Positions 1-5,893 of a stretch of 7,928 nt of DNA are shown here, one piece after another; within the stretch, counting starts at the first letter, position 1; the number at the start of each line of letters is the position of its first letter. Location: assembly GCA_945947845.1 (NCBI GenBank), contig CAMEZN010000072.1, positions 1 to 7,928 of the forward strand. The letters are read 5' to 3'. This DNA is from an uncultured Mucispirillum sp. (lineage in GTDB: Bacteria > Chrysiogenota > Deferribacteres > Deferribacterales > Mucispirillaceae). Position numbers and translations under genes: made by a program. Below the pieces are notes generated by a model. The model saw only the letters and a program-made list of their open reading frames with translations. It had not been told where the DNA came from and ran no database searches.

Positions 1-48
1 TATTATAAAGAATATAATACTGCAATAAATTTAATTAAGTTGTATTAA
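1..48 (+). CDS. C-terminal tail of an upstream gene (partial, 15 codons)
   Basis: Frame 1 is open from the window edge to a TAA at 46-48 and reads YYKEYNTAINLIKLY. Two things suggest a true gene end: the composition looks like a terminal amphipathic helix, and a stable hairpin begins 14 bases after the stop (62-96). The body of the gene lies outside the window, so no family can be assigned. The same tail recurs at 189-236. With only 15 codons in AT-rich DNA, an open frame by chance cannot be excluded. Confidence 0.4.
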   Translation, partial: YYKEYNTAINLIKLY

Positions 49-72
49 AAAATAAACAGTTAAACAAAACTT
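1..72 (+). repeat. 72-base direct repeat, copy 1
   Basis: Bases 1-72 match 189-260 at 71 of 72 positions. The only difference is A at 56 against T at 244. The match ends exactly after the AAACAAAACTT that forms the left arm of the hairpin at 62-96. It may extend leftwards beyond the window. The unit contains the putative gene tail (1-48) and 24 bases of 3' untranslated sequence. Confidence 0.95.
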
Positions 73-97
73 GGAGCGTGTATCTAAGTTTTGTTTT
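62..97 (+). terminator. Hairpin after the upstream gene, probable terminator
   Basis: AAACAAAACTT (62-72) and AAGTTTTGTTT (86-96) are perfect 11-base inverted arms around a 13-base loop. A T-rich stretch with two C interruptions follows the right arm. The position 14 bases after the TAA at 46-48 suits transcription termination of the upstream gene. The stem is A/T-rich with only two G/C pairs, so it would be weaker than the hairpin at 149-170. Confidence 0.55.
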
Positions 98-108
98 CCT
101 TATTTTTA

Positions 109-143
109 TAATACTGCTGAAAAAGTTTTTTTCAGCAGTGTTA
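109..143. other. Long hairpin, function unclear
   Basis: ACTGCTGAAAAA (113-124) pairs perfectly with TTTTTCAGCAGT (128-139) around a 3-base loop. One G-U and three further A-U pairs could extend the stem to 109/143. No T-tract follows on the plus strand. It could be a terminator relic, a processing or RNA-stability element, or part of a small RNA that ends at the next hairpin. Confidence 0.5.
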
Positions 144-148
144 AAATT

Positions 149-176
149 TGCAGGACATATTTGTCCTGCATTTTTT
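149..176 (+). terminator. Strong intrinsic terminator
   Basis: TGCAGGACA (149-157) pairs perfectly with TGTCCTGCA (162-170) around the loop TATT. Six T residues (171-176) follow directly. This is the classic Rho-independent layout for plus-strand transcription. No gene lies between it and the preceding two hairpins, so it either backs up termination of the upstream gene or ends a small transcript starting near 97-112. Confidence 0.75.
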
Positions 177-182
177 ATTATT

Positions 183-236
183 ATGAATTATTATAAAGAA
201 TATAATACTGCAATAAATTTAATTAAGTTGTATTAA
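183..236 (+). pseudogene. Duplicated tail of the upstream gene
   Basis: This copy repeats the 15-codon tail at 1-48 and ends in the same TAA (234-236). An ATG and AAT happen to precede it in frame, giving the 17-residue frame MNYYKEYNTAINLIKLY. No ribosome binding site is visible before the ATG, because the terminator T-run lies there instead. I read it as a leftover from a tandem duplication, not a gene. A tiny expressed peptide is possible but unsupported. Confidence 0.4.
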
Positions 237-260
237 AAAATAATCAGTTAAACAAAACTT
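189..260 (+). repeat. 72-base direct repeat, copy 2
   Basis: This is the second copy of the repeat at 1-72, displaced by 188 bases and differing at one base. It carries the hairpin left arm AAACAAAACTT (250-260) but no matching right arm follows, so the terminator was not duplicated whole. From 261 to 353 I see only AT-rich sequence, presumably including the promoter of the decayed gene that follows, but I cannot place it reliably. Confidence 0.95.
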
Positions 261-365
261 AAAACATAAATCTTACTATTATAATATATTTTATATTACA
301 TTTTTTTAAATTTTATATTATACTTTATTAGTCTTATTATAAAATAATATTATAAGGGAATCAAA

Positions 366-917
366 TTGGTTAAAAAATGCTGAAAAGTAGCTAGTCTTAT
401 TACTATTTTATTATCTGCATTTGAAAGTTATGCAGAAGAACGGTTTAAACCATTTAATGAATATGATGCAGAAAGTGAAGCATCATACAGTTTTATCACA
501 AAAGATAGCAAAGAAAGGGGTAGTTCTTAACAGTAATATATGTTTTTTTGCATATAAAATAGATATACTGGATTTATATAAAGCCTATGAAATATATAAA
601 AAACAGTAAGAGAAAAACCTGAAATTATATTGGAATTTGAAGCCAAAACAAACAGCATGCAGGAAGCTTATTCATTAATAAGAGATTATTTTATATCAAA
701 AGAATATTATGAAAAGGAAACAATAAATAATATTTTTTCACCAGTTATGAATAAAAACAGCGGTTATGAAAAAATAAGTGATGAATATATAAAAATAAAT
801 ATTCCTATTCTTGATGAAGAAGAAATAAAAATATATACATTAGAATTAAAAAAAGATAATGATATACTAAAAGGGTTTATAATTATTGATGATTTTGGTA
901 ATACAAGTTATTTCTAA
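366..917 (+). pseudogene. Decayed gene for a small exported protein
   Basis: AAGGGA (354-359) lies six bases before a TTG at 366. From there one frame reads VKKC, a TGA stop (381-383), then KVASLITILLSAFESYAEER. The latter is a typical signal peptide core with an SYA/EE-like cleavage site. That frame continues to a TAA at 528-530. Coding character then moves to the next frame (VVLNSNICFFAYKIDI...LYKAYEIYKK, to about 603), and returns to the first frame through TVREKPEIILEFEAKTNS, running to a TAA at 915-917. The two shifts fall near a G4 run (517-520) and an A run (598-603) and compensate each other. Repaired, it would be about 180 residues, exported, with a charged C-terminal half rich in Glu, Lys and Ile. 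I do not recognise the family. The single frames at 421-609 and 630-917 are fragments of this one gene. Sequencing error at the homopolymers is the main alternative to true decay. Confidence 0.65.
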
Positions 918-962
918 ATTATAAGTCAAAATTAGATATTATATAAACAGGAGCAGATAGTT

Positions 963-1466
963 ATGGCACAATATATTAAAGATGAAAAAATAGAAAAAAT
1001 AATAAAAGATATTATAATACCAGATTTAGAAAAACTTTTATCAAAAGAGTATCAGACAGATTCAGAGATTTTAAAGGCACTTGATGAGCTTGAATTATCA
1101 TGGAAAAATTTAGATATTCCACAGGAATATGATAAATCATTTGATATGCTCACTTGTGAAAAATGTTCAAAAGATGATATATATAACCTTTTTCCATACA
1201 TTCATATTTACATATATGTAATGAAGCTTATAACATATCTTTTTTATAACAACAGCAAGTTTGAAACAGAGCTTTCACTGCTTTCATCACTTAACCAGAT
1301 ATGTATAGACAGGGCAGAAAATCAAGAAAAAGCAGAATATATTATGGAGCATATAAACTACCAGCAGGATATTGCAATGGCAAAAGATAATGAAAAAGAA
1401 GCATTAATCAAAGCCGCTATGGAAGAAAATGCAGAAGCATTTAAAAAATACTGCAATCAAATATAA
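963..1466 (+). CDS. Hypothetical protein, 167 residues
   Basis: The ATG at 963 is preceded by AGGAG (949-953) at a 9-base spacing, which supports the start. The product has no signal peptide and looks cytoplasmic. It is acidic and helical with many Glu and Lys residues, a CEKC pair of cysteines near residues 65-68, and one aromatic/hydrophobic stretch at about 79-95 (IHIYIYVMKLITYLFY). That stretch is probably a buried helix, since it is short for a membrane span. The last third (about 120-167) is strongly helical. I recognise no family. It follows the decayed gene by 45 bases and may have shared its transcript. Its 3' end overlaps the opposing membrane-protein gene by 10 bases. Confidence 0.8.
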   Translation: MAQYIKDEKIEKIIKDIIIPDLEKLLSKEYQTDSEILKALDELELSWKNLDIPQEYDKSFDMLTCEKCSKDDIYNLFPYIHIYIYVMKLITYLFYNNSKFETELSLLSSLNQICIDRAENQEKAEYIMEHINYQQDIAMAKDNEKEALIKAAMEENAEAFKKYCNQI

Positions 1467-1858
1467 GGCTTAAATACAACTGCAATATAAAGCACAAATA
1501 AAAAGATAAATAAAAGCAGATAAGAAATATAGGCAGATATTTTTGACATATTAAAACTATTAACTGCAAAATATGATATAACAGATGAAAGCAGCACACC
1601 AGATGACAATGTTATCATAAGTTCAATACTTATAAAAAGTGTATGTTTAATATGAAATAACGAATGATTAAGAATGTAAAAACTCATTAATATTATCATA
1701 AATATTGCAAAATCAAACATTAAAGAATCATATGTTTTTGTAATATGTAAAGGCAGCGATTTATAAAGTGGAATTATTACCAGTGCATAAATTAAATACA
1801 TTGTAAATACAATTATACAGAATATCTGCATATATAATGTTATAATATTTGTTATCAT
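1457..1858 (-). CDS. Small four-helix membrane protein, unknown function
   Basis: The ATG at 1858-1856 follows GGAG (complement of 1864-1867) at a 5-base spacing. The 133-residue product is almost entirely hydrophobic, with four likely membrane helices at about residues 10-31, 47-66, 74-98 and 107-129. Between the first two are a short basic/polar loop (LYKSLPLHITKTYD) and, near 64-72, a His-containing segment (NHSLFHIKH). Histidines next to membrane helices could bind heme or metal, but that is only a possibility. No cleavable signal or known family is apparent. The gene is convergent with the 963-1466 gene and overlaps it by 10 bases. It ends in TGA at 1459-1457, an indication that TGA is an ordinary stop codon here. 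Confidence 0.75.
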   Translation of the reverse strand: MITNIITLYMQIFCIIVFTMYLIYALVIIPLYKSLPLHITKTYDSLMFDFAIFMIILMSFYILNHSLFHIKHTLFISIELMITLSSGVLLSSVISYFAVNSFNMSKISAYISYLLLFIFLFVLYIAVVFKPYI

Positions 1859-1884
1859 AATATCTCCATTTTTAAGAGTATTAT

Positions 1885-1898
1885 AGTATAATTATACT
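1885..1898. promoter_or_regulatory. 14-base palindrome with -10-like sequence
   Basis: AGTATAATTATACT is a perfect palindrome 27 bases upstream of the minus-strand membrane-protein start. It contains TATAAT on both strands, and a further minus-strand TATAAT lies at 1885-1880. It could be the -10 region of that gene and possibly an operator. No convincing -35 box is visible, and palindromes of this kind arise easily in AT-rich DNA. Confidence 0.3.
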
Positions 1899-1985
1899 TG
1901 AAAATCTACATTTTTACTAATGCACACTGTAAAAAAACCGATAAGAATATAAAGTCTCTATAATAAAATATATTTGGTAAATCTA

Positions 1986-2014
1986 TTGACTATATCTAAT
2001 TTTTATGTGATGAT
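1986..2014 (+). promoter_or_regulatory. Possible sigma-70-type promoter of the sugar kinase gene
   Basis: TTGACT (1986-1991, five of six matches to TTGACA) is followed after 17 bases by GATGAT (2009-2014, four of six matches to TATAAT). Transcription would start near 2021, leaving a short leader before the ATG at 2042. The -10 box is weak, so this is only a candidate. Confidence 0.35.
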
Positions 2015-2031
2015 ATACCAGTAGTATATTT

Positions 2032-2035
2032 GGAG
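2032..2035 (+). promoter_or_regulatory. Ribosome binding site that fixes the kinase start
   Basis: GGAG lies six bases before the ATG at 2042. An in-frame TTG at 2030 would extend the protein by four residues, but it overlaps this site and has no binding site of its own at a proper distance. The ATG at 2042 is therefore preferred. Confidence 0.7.
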
Positions 2036-2041
2036 TTAGAA

Positions 2042-2926
2042 ATGAGTCAGCATCCATTGATAGTAGGAATAGGCGAGCTTTTATGGGATAGACTTCCCAG
2101 CGGGAAACGAGTTGGTGGAGCACCTGCAAATGTAGTATACCATGCATCATGTCTTGGGGCAGAAGGGTATGCTGTTAGTGCAGTAGGTAAAGATAAACTT
2201 GGAGATGAGCTTTTAGAAGCGATTTCAGAAACAACACTGCATACAGCGATTGCAAAAGTGAGCTATCCAACTGGTTCTGTGCATGTAACTTTAAATTATG
2301 GTATGCCAGAATATAATATTGTAGAAAATGTTGCATGGGATTATATACCATTAACTGATGATGCACTTACTCTTGTAAAAAAAGCAGATGCAATATGCTA
2401 TGGCACACTTGCAAGCAGAAATGATGTTTCTCATGATACAATTATTACACTTCTAAAACATGCAAACCCATCATCATTAAGACTTTTTGATGTAAATCTA
2501 AGAGCGGCATATTATTCTAAACAGCTTATTACAGAGCTTATTACCTATGCAAATATTTTTAAAATAAATAGTGATGAAGCAATCGTTTTAAAAAGTATGC
2601 TTGATGTTGACATATCTGATGATGATTTATGCAGAATGATTTTAGAGAAATATAACTTAAAATATTTAATATATACAAACGGCAGTATAAGTTCCAGTAT
2701 ATATACAGCACATACTGTATCATACTTTAAAACACCACCAGTAAGGATAAGCGATACAATAGGTGCAGGCGACGCATTTTCAGGCGCATTTCTATATTAT
2801 ACATTATCAGGACTTTCTCTTGAAGATGCACATCATATGGCAGTAAATATTGCTGCATTTGTATGCACTCAAAGTGGAGCTTGGCCAAAATATCCAGAAA
2901 CTATGCAGAATTTTATAGGTGAATAG
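2042..2926 (+). CDS. PfkB-family sugar kinase, probably fructokinase
   Basis: The 294-residue cytoplasmic protein would transfer phosphate from ATP to a sugar, most likely fructose to fructose 6-phosphate, feeding glycolysis. The N-terminal PfkB pattern is GGAPANVVYHASCLGA (residues 25-40), followed by VGKDKLGDEL with the glycines that shape the sugar pocket. The segment LFDVNLRAAYY (148-158) and KINSDEA (174-180) fit fructokinase-like members. The C-terminal PfkB signature DTIGAGDAFSGAF (238-250) holds the anion-hole GAGD with catalytic Asp244. Length is normal for the family. Family membership is very secure. The substrate is inferred from overall resemblance, and other furanose or nucleoside sugars are possible. 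It appears to be transcribed alone, with 183 bases before it and 197 after it on this strand. No transporter or sugar hydrolase gene is adjacent to reveal the sugar source. Confidence 0.92.
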   Translation: MSQHPLIVGIGELLWDRLPSGKRVGGAPANVVYHASCLGAEGYAVSAVGKDKLGDELLEAISETTLHTAIAKVSYPTGSVHVTLNYGMPEYNIVENVAWDYIPLTDDALTLVKKADAICYGTLASRNDVSHDTIITLLKHANPSSLRLFDVNLRAAYYSKQLITELITYANIFKINSDEAIVLKSMLDVDISDDDLCRMILEKYNLKYLIYTNGSISSSIYTAHTVSYFKTPPVRISDTIGAGDAFSGAFLYYTLSGLSLEDAHHMAVNIAAFVCTQSGAWPKYPETMQNFIGE

Positions 2927-2959
2927 CATAAATATGTTTTCCTATGTATACTCTCATCA

Positions 2960-2980
2960 TTAATAAAAATCATTTATTAA
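2960..2980 (+). terminator. Weak AT-only hairpin after the kinase gene
   Basis: TTAATAAA (2960-2967) pairs with TTTATTAA (2973-2980) around AATCA, 34 bases after the kinase stop. There are no G/C pairs and no T-tract, so efficient termination is doubtful. A near-palindromic A7-TA-T8 run at 3002-3018 may assist. Otherwise the 2927-3123 gap is AT-rich with nothing I can assign except the ribosome binding site at its end. Confidence 0.2.
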
Positions 2981-3123
2981 ATCCTTATAATTAGCTATTG
3001 CAAAAAAATATTTTTTTTGATAAATAATTTTATCCAATAACTTTCTTAATTTATTTTTATTTATTTTCTGACAAAACGAGCCTATTCTCTTTTGCCATAG
3101 TTTTATATTTTTAGGAGTTTATA

Positions 3124-4401
3124 ATGAATAAATCTTTATTTATTGAAAGATTGATTGTGTCAATTTTTGGCTTATTTTTAATGTCATTAGGTATTGCCTT
3201 TGCTATCCGCAGTAATCTGGGTATTACACCTATATCATGCCCGCCTTATGTATTAAGTCATTATTTTACAAACTGGACATTGGGACAGTTAACTGTTGGT
3301 ATGCATATAACGATGGTTATTGCACAAGTAATAATATTAAAAAAAGAGTTTCCAAAATCTCAATATTCTCAAATACTTGTAAGTTTTTTATTTGGTTTTT
3401 TAATAGATGGTTCTATGTTTATAACACAGGCATTAACACCTGCTAATTATTTTATGCAGATATTGTTTGTATTGATTGGTTCACTTTTAGTAGCTGTTGG
3501 TATTATTTTTGAAGTTACACCTAAACTGCTGTATTTAGCAGGTGATGGGCTTATGATAACAGTTGCAAGGGTATTAAAACGACCATTTGGACAAATTAAA
3601 ATTACTTTTGATGTTACACTTGTTATATTTAGTATAATTGCAGGATATTTTCTTTTACATAATATTATAGGAGTCAGGGAAGGAACTGTTATTTCTGCTG
3701 TTTTAATAGGGTTTATTATAGGTAAACTTAACCCTGTTATAAGCCCGCTTATAATTAGATTTTTAGAAAGGCGGGAGAAACATAAAGATGATATTAAGGG
3801 GTATAATATTATTACAATAGGCAGGGAGCTTGGAAGCGGTGGCAGAGAAATAGGGCAAAAGCTAGCTAAAAAATTAGGCTGGAAGTTTATTGATAAGGAA
3901 TTTATTAAAGATGCAGTAGAAAAAAGCGGACTCTCAGGTGATTTTGTGGAAAATAATGACCAGCAGATGACATCAACTGAAAAACTTCTCCGCTATATTT
4001 CTATGGATAATATATTTAATGATGAAAATTTATCTGATAATGACAGGCTTTTTATTGCACAAAGTAAAATAATTAAAGATGCGGCAGTTAATGGAAATTG
4101 TGTTATTGTCGGAAGATGTGCTGATGTTGTGCTTGATGACTGTGATAACTGTTTTAATATTTTTATTTCAGCTGATAAGGAGTTTGCGAAAAAAAGAGTG
4201 GCAGAAGAATTTAAATTGACAGAAGATGAAGCCGTAGATTATATTAATAAAGTCAATCATCTTCGCAGTAACCATTATAACTATTATACAGGCAGAACAT
4301 GGGGAGACCCTTCTAGATATGATATGTTTATTAAAAGTTCAAGTTTAGGGATAGATAGAGCAGTTGATGCTGTATATAATGCAGTGAAAAAAGGTAAATA
4401 A
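3124..4401 (+). CDS. YczE/DUF6198-type membrane domain fused to a cytidylate-kinase-like domain
   Basis: AGGAG (3113-3117) six bases before the ATG supports the start. Residues 1-212 are a membrane domain with about six helices (roughly 8-28, 55-72, 82-104, 108-130, 160-182, 186-210). Its motifs are those of YczE/YitT-like proteins: IRSNLGITPIS (28-38), a conserved FLIDG (92-96), AGDG (139-142), IKITFDVTLV (158-167) and GVREGTVISA (183-192). After a charged linker, residues 226-425 form a cytidylate kinase-like domain (Cytidylate_kin2 type). It has the P-loop region ITIGRELGSGGREIGQKLA (230-248), VIVGRCADVVL (327-337) and NYYTGRTWGDPSRYD (386-400). The kinase half would lie in the cytoplasm. 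Members of this kinase-like family are generally not the housekeeping CMP kinase, and the substrate is unknown. The fusion suggests that phosphate transfer or nucleotide binding controls, or is controlled by, a membrane transport event. It is first in a three-gene operon. Confidence 0.88.
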   Translation: MNKSLFIERLIVSIFGLFLMSLGIAFAIRSNLGITPISCPPYVLSHYFTNWTLGQLTVGMHITMVIAQVIILKKEFPKSQYSQILVSFLFGFLIDGSMFITQALTPANYFMQILFVLIGSLLVAVGIIFEVTPKLLYLAGDGLMITVARVLKRPFGQIKITFDVTLVIFSIIAGYFLLHNIIGVREGTVISAVLIGFIIGKLNPVISPLIIRFLERREKHKDDIKGYNIITIGRELGSGGREIGQKLAKKLGWKFIDKEFIKDAVEKSGLSGDFVENNDQQMTSTEKLLRYISMDNIFNDENLSDNDRLFIAQSKIIKDAAVNGNCVIVGRCADVVLDDCDNCFNIFISADKEFAKKRVAEEFKLTEDEAVDYINKVNHLRSNHYNYYTGRTWGDPSRYDMFIKSSSLGIDRAVDAVYNAVKKGK

Positions 4402-4405
4402 AGTT

Positions 4406-4768
4406 ATGAGTTTTTATTTTAATAATACAGGCGAGCTTAGGTTTAAAATTAAGGGTAATCTGCCTATGGAATTTGGGGCAGAGTTTGTGAAATTTTTAGT
4501 GAAGGAACAGTTTCCTAAATTTAAGTTTATTGAAGGAGCAAAAGGAAACGAGCAAAATTTAACATTTAAATATATGGATAACTGCACAGTAAATGATGTT
4601 AAAGAACATATTGACTGGGCTGTTTTTTCTGCTGTGCAGAAGTATGGTTATACAGATAAAAGCACTATTCATGAAAAGGACTTTGATATAGAAGAATACT
4701 GTAAGTTTGAATATGAATTAAATATGGGTCAAAGTCGTGAAAGGTATTATATTATTTTTAAAAGATAG
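4406..4768 (+). CDS. Hypothetical protein, 120 residues, operon member
   Basis: The ATG lies 4 bases after the stop of the membrane/kinase fusion. AAGG (4391-4394) is a distant candidate binding site, and translational coupling is likely. The product looks like a small soluble alpha/beta protein: beta-strand-like segments at about 9-16 (ELRFKIKG), 48-56 and 98-120, with helices at about 20-34 and 60-80. There are no membrane spans, signal peptide or metal-binding cysteine cluster (two isolated Cys only). I do not recognise the family. Its place between the fusion and the ferredoxin, with very tight spacing, suggests it works with one of them. Confidence 0.8.
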   Translation: MSFYFNNTGELRFKIKGNLPMEFGAEFVKFLVKEQFPKFKFIEGAKGNEQNLTFKYMDNCTVNDVKEHIDWAVFSAVQKYGYTDKSTIHEKDFDIEEYCKFEYELNMGQSRERYYIIFKR

Positions 4769-4777
4769 GGTCATGTT

Positions 4778-5560
4778 ATGGAAATAAGTAAATCAAAAGC
4801 AGTATTTTTCAGCCCTGCCAGAAAAACAGGGGATATTGTCTCTCTTTTTGTATCAAGTCTTGGTTATGGTTCAGAAAAATATAATATTACAAGTTATAAA
4901 AAGCGGGATACATCAGTAGAGTTTTCATCAAATGATTTAGCTGTATTTGCATATCCTGTTTATGGTGGAAGAGTGCCAGATATTATGGCAGCACAGCTTG
5001 AAAAAATGAAATCAAATAACACCCCTGCTGTAATTATCGCAGTTTATGGCAATAGAGCCTATGAAGATGCACTTTTAGAGATGCAGAATTTACTTTCAGA
5101 GAAAGGGTTTATTGTTATTGGAGCAGCTGCTTTTATTGCAAACCATTCTATAATGACAGAAGTAGCAGTGAATAGACCAGATGATAAAGATAAAGAAAAA
5201 ATAAAAGATTTTGCAGCAGCAGTAAAAGAAAAAATCAAAAATATAGAAGATATTAAAGATATAGAGCAGTTAAAGCTGCCGGGCGATTATCCATACAGGG
5301 CATATAACGGCATACCACTAAAACCAACAGGGGATAGCAAATGCACAGCATGCGGTGCCTGTGTGCAAAACTGCCCAGTAAATGCAATACCAAAAGAAAA
5401 CCCAAGAAAAACAGATAAAACAAAATGTATTACCTGTATGGGATGCGCTGCAATATGTCCGCAGGGAGCAAGGCATTTAAATAAAATACTGCATTTCCTT
5501 TCAGAAATACCATTCAAGAAAAAATATGGTGCAAGAAAAGAGCCTGATATATTTGTATAA
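4778..5560 (+). CDS. EFR1-type protein: flavodoxin-like domain plus two [4Fe-4S] clusters
   Basis: AGGG (4767-4770), overlapping the previous gene's TAG, lies seven bases before the ATG. Residues 1-155 resemble a flavodoxin: a phosphate-loop-like FSPARKTGDIVSLF (11-24), AYPVYGGRVP (58-67) and VYGNRAYEDALLEM (89-102), which would surround FMN. Residues 185-232 hold two ferredoxin motifs, Cys189-x2-Cys192-x2-Cys195-x3-Cys199-Pro and Cys217-x2-Cys220-x2-Cys223-x3-Cys227-Pro. All eight cysteines are present, so two [4Fe-4S] clusters are expected. The architecture matches the EFR1 family of predicted electron-transfer proteins common in anaerobes. No membrane span or signal is visible, so it should be cytoplasmic. 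The redox partner is unknown. The phosphate loop lacks the usual Thr-Gly-Asn-Thr form, so FMN binding is inferred only. It is the last gene of the operon, and no clear terminator follows. Confidence 0.9.
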   Translation: MEISKSKAVFFSPARKTGDIVSLFVSSLGYGSEKYNITSYKKRDTSVEFSSNDLAVFAYPVYGGRVPDIMAAQLEKMKSNNTPAVIIAVYGNRAYEDALLEMQNLLSEKGFIVIGAAAFIANHSIMTEVAVNRPDDKDKEKIKDFAAAVKEKIKNIEDIKDIEQLKLPGDYPYRAYNGIPLKPTGDSKCTACGACVQNCPVNAIPKENPRKTDKTKCITCMGCAAICPQGARHLNKILHFLSEIPFKKKYGARKEPDIFV

Positions 5561-5658
5561 AAAATATTGTTCTTATATAGTGTTAGATAGTGGATAAAAA
5601 TAATTTGTAATATATATTAATCATAATAAAGTGATAATAAATATACTTATACAGTATA

Positions 5659-5692
5659 TCTATTCTAAGCCTGTATTTTAGGCGAAAAATCT
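5659..5692 (+). repeat. Short hairpin repeat, copy A (decayed)
   Basis: It matches copy D (5894-5927) at 32 of 34 bases. The arms are ATTCT-AA-GCCT and AGGC-GA-AAAAT around a 7-base loop. The two A-for-G differences spoil the stem, giving an A/C mismatch and an asymmetric internal loop, so this copy looks degraded. Confidence 0.85.
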
Positions 5693-5728
5693 ATGTTGTT
5701 CACTACACACATTATACCACTTACGCTT

Positions 5729-5756
5729 GTCCATTCTGAGCGACAGCGAAGAATCT
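5729..5756 (+). repeat. Short hairpin repeat, copy B (compact form)
   Basis: ATTCT-GA-GC (5733-5741), loop GACA, GC-GA-AGAAT (5746-5754). The two arms pair except for a GA/GA internal loop. It shares the flanking GTC before the left arm and the CT after the right arm with copies A and D, but lacks their longer central loop. Confidence 0.85.
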
Positions 5757-5825
5757 AAAATAAACAAGTTTCTATTTTCTATAATAAAATAAAAATATTA
5801 TAAATATATGAATTATGTATATACA

Positions 5826-5851
5826 GACTCTTCGCTTAAGCTCAGAGAGAC
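5826..5851 (-). repeat. Short hairpin repeat, copy C (inverted)
   Basis: On the minus strand this reads GTCTCTCTGAGC, TTAA, GCGAAGAGTC. The stem CTCT-GA-GC / GC-GA-AGAG has the same GA/GA internal loop as copies B and D. The C/G exchange in the arm relative to ATTCT/AGAAT keeps the pairing, and such compensated change points to conservation of the folded form. Confidence 0.75.
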
Positions 5852-5858
5852 ATAAGTA

Positions 5859-5884
5859 TGCAGATAAATTATTATAAATCTGCA
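5859..5884. other. Seven-base inverted repeat
   Basis: TGCAGAT (5859-5865) and ATCTGCA (5878-5884) flank a 12-base AT-rich loop, between repeat copies C and D. No T-tract follows on either strand, so it is not a convincing terminator. It may be another part of the repeat cluster. Confidence 0.4.
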
Positions 5885-5893
5885 CACAGTTTG

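Noticed and set aside
381..383. TGA read as tryptophan (recoded stop)
   Set aside because: The membrane-protein gene at 1457-1858 ends naturally in TGA, intact genes here use TGG for Trp, and the same reading frame also suffers frame changes. Gene decay explains the stop more simply.
421..609. 62-residue frame as a separate gene
   Set aside because: Its first part is out of frame with the better coding signal (signal peptide frame) over the same bases. Only its last 30 or so codons look coding, and they fit as the middle of the broken gene at 366-917. The ATG-like start has no binding site.
2030..2041. TTG start extending the sugar kinase by four residues
   Set aside because: The TTG overlaps the GGAG binding site that is ideally placed for the ATG at 2042, and the extension adds nothing typical of the family.
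2175..2366. Minus-strand 63-residue frame
   Set aside because: It lies wholly inside the sugar kinase gene, opposite conserved residues, with no binding site or family resemblance.
3002..3018. A7-TA-T8 near-palindrome as a terminator
   Set aside because: The loop would be only two bases and the stem has no G/C pairs. It is more likely simple AT-rich sequence.
3237..3446. Plus-strand 69-residue frame
   Set aside because: It overlaps the conserved membrane domain of the fusion gene in another frame and shows no coding character of its own.
5287..5517. Minus-strand 76-residue frame with cysteines
   Set aside because: It is the antisense of the ferredoxin cysteine motifs, which are clearly the coding strand.
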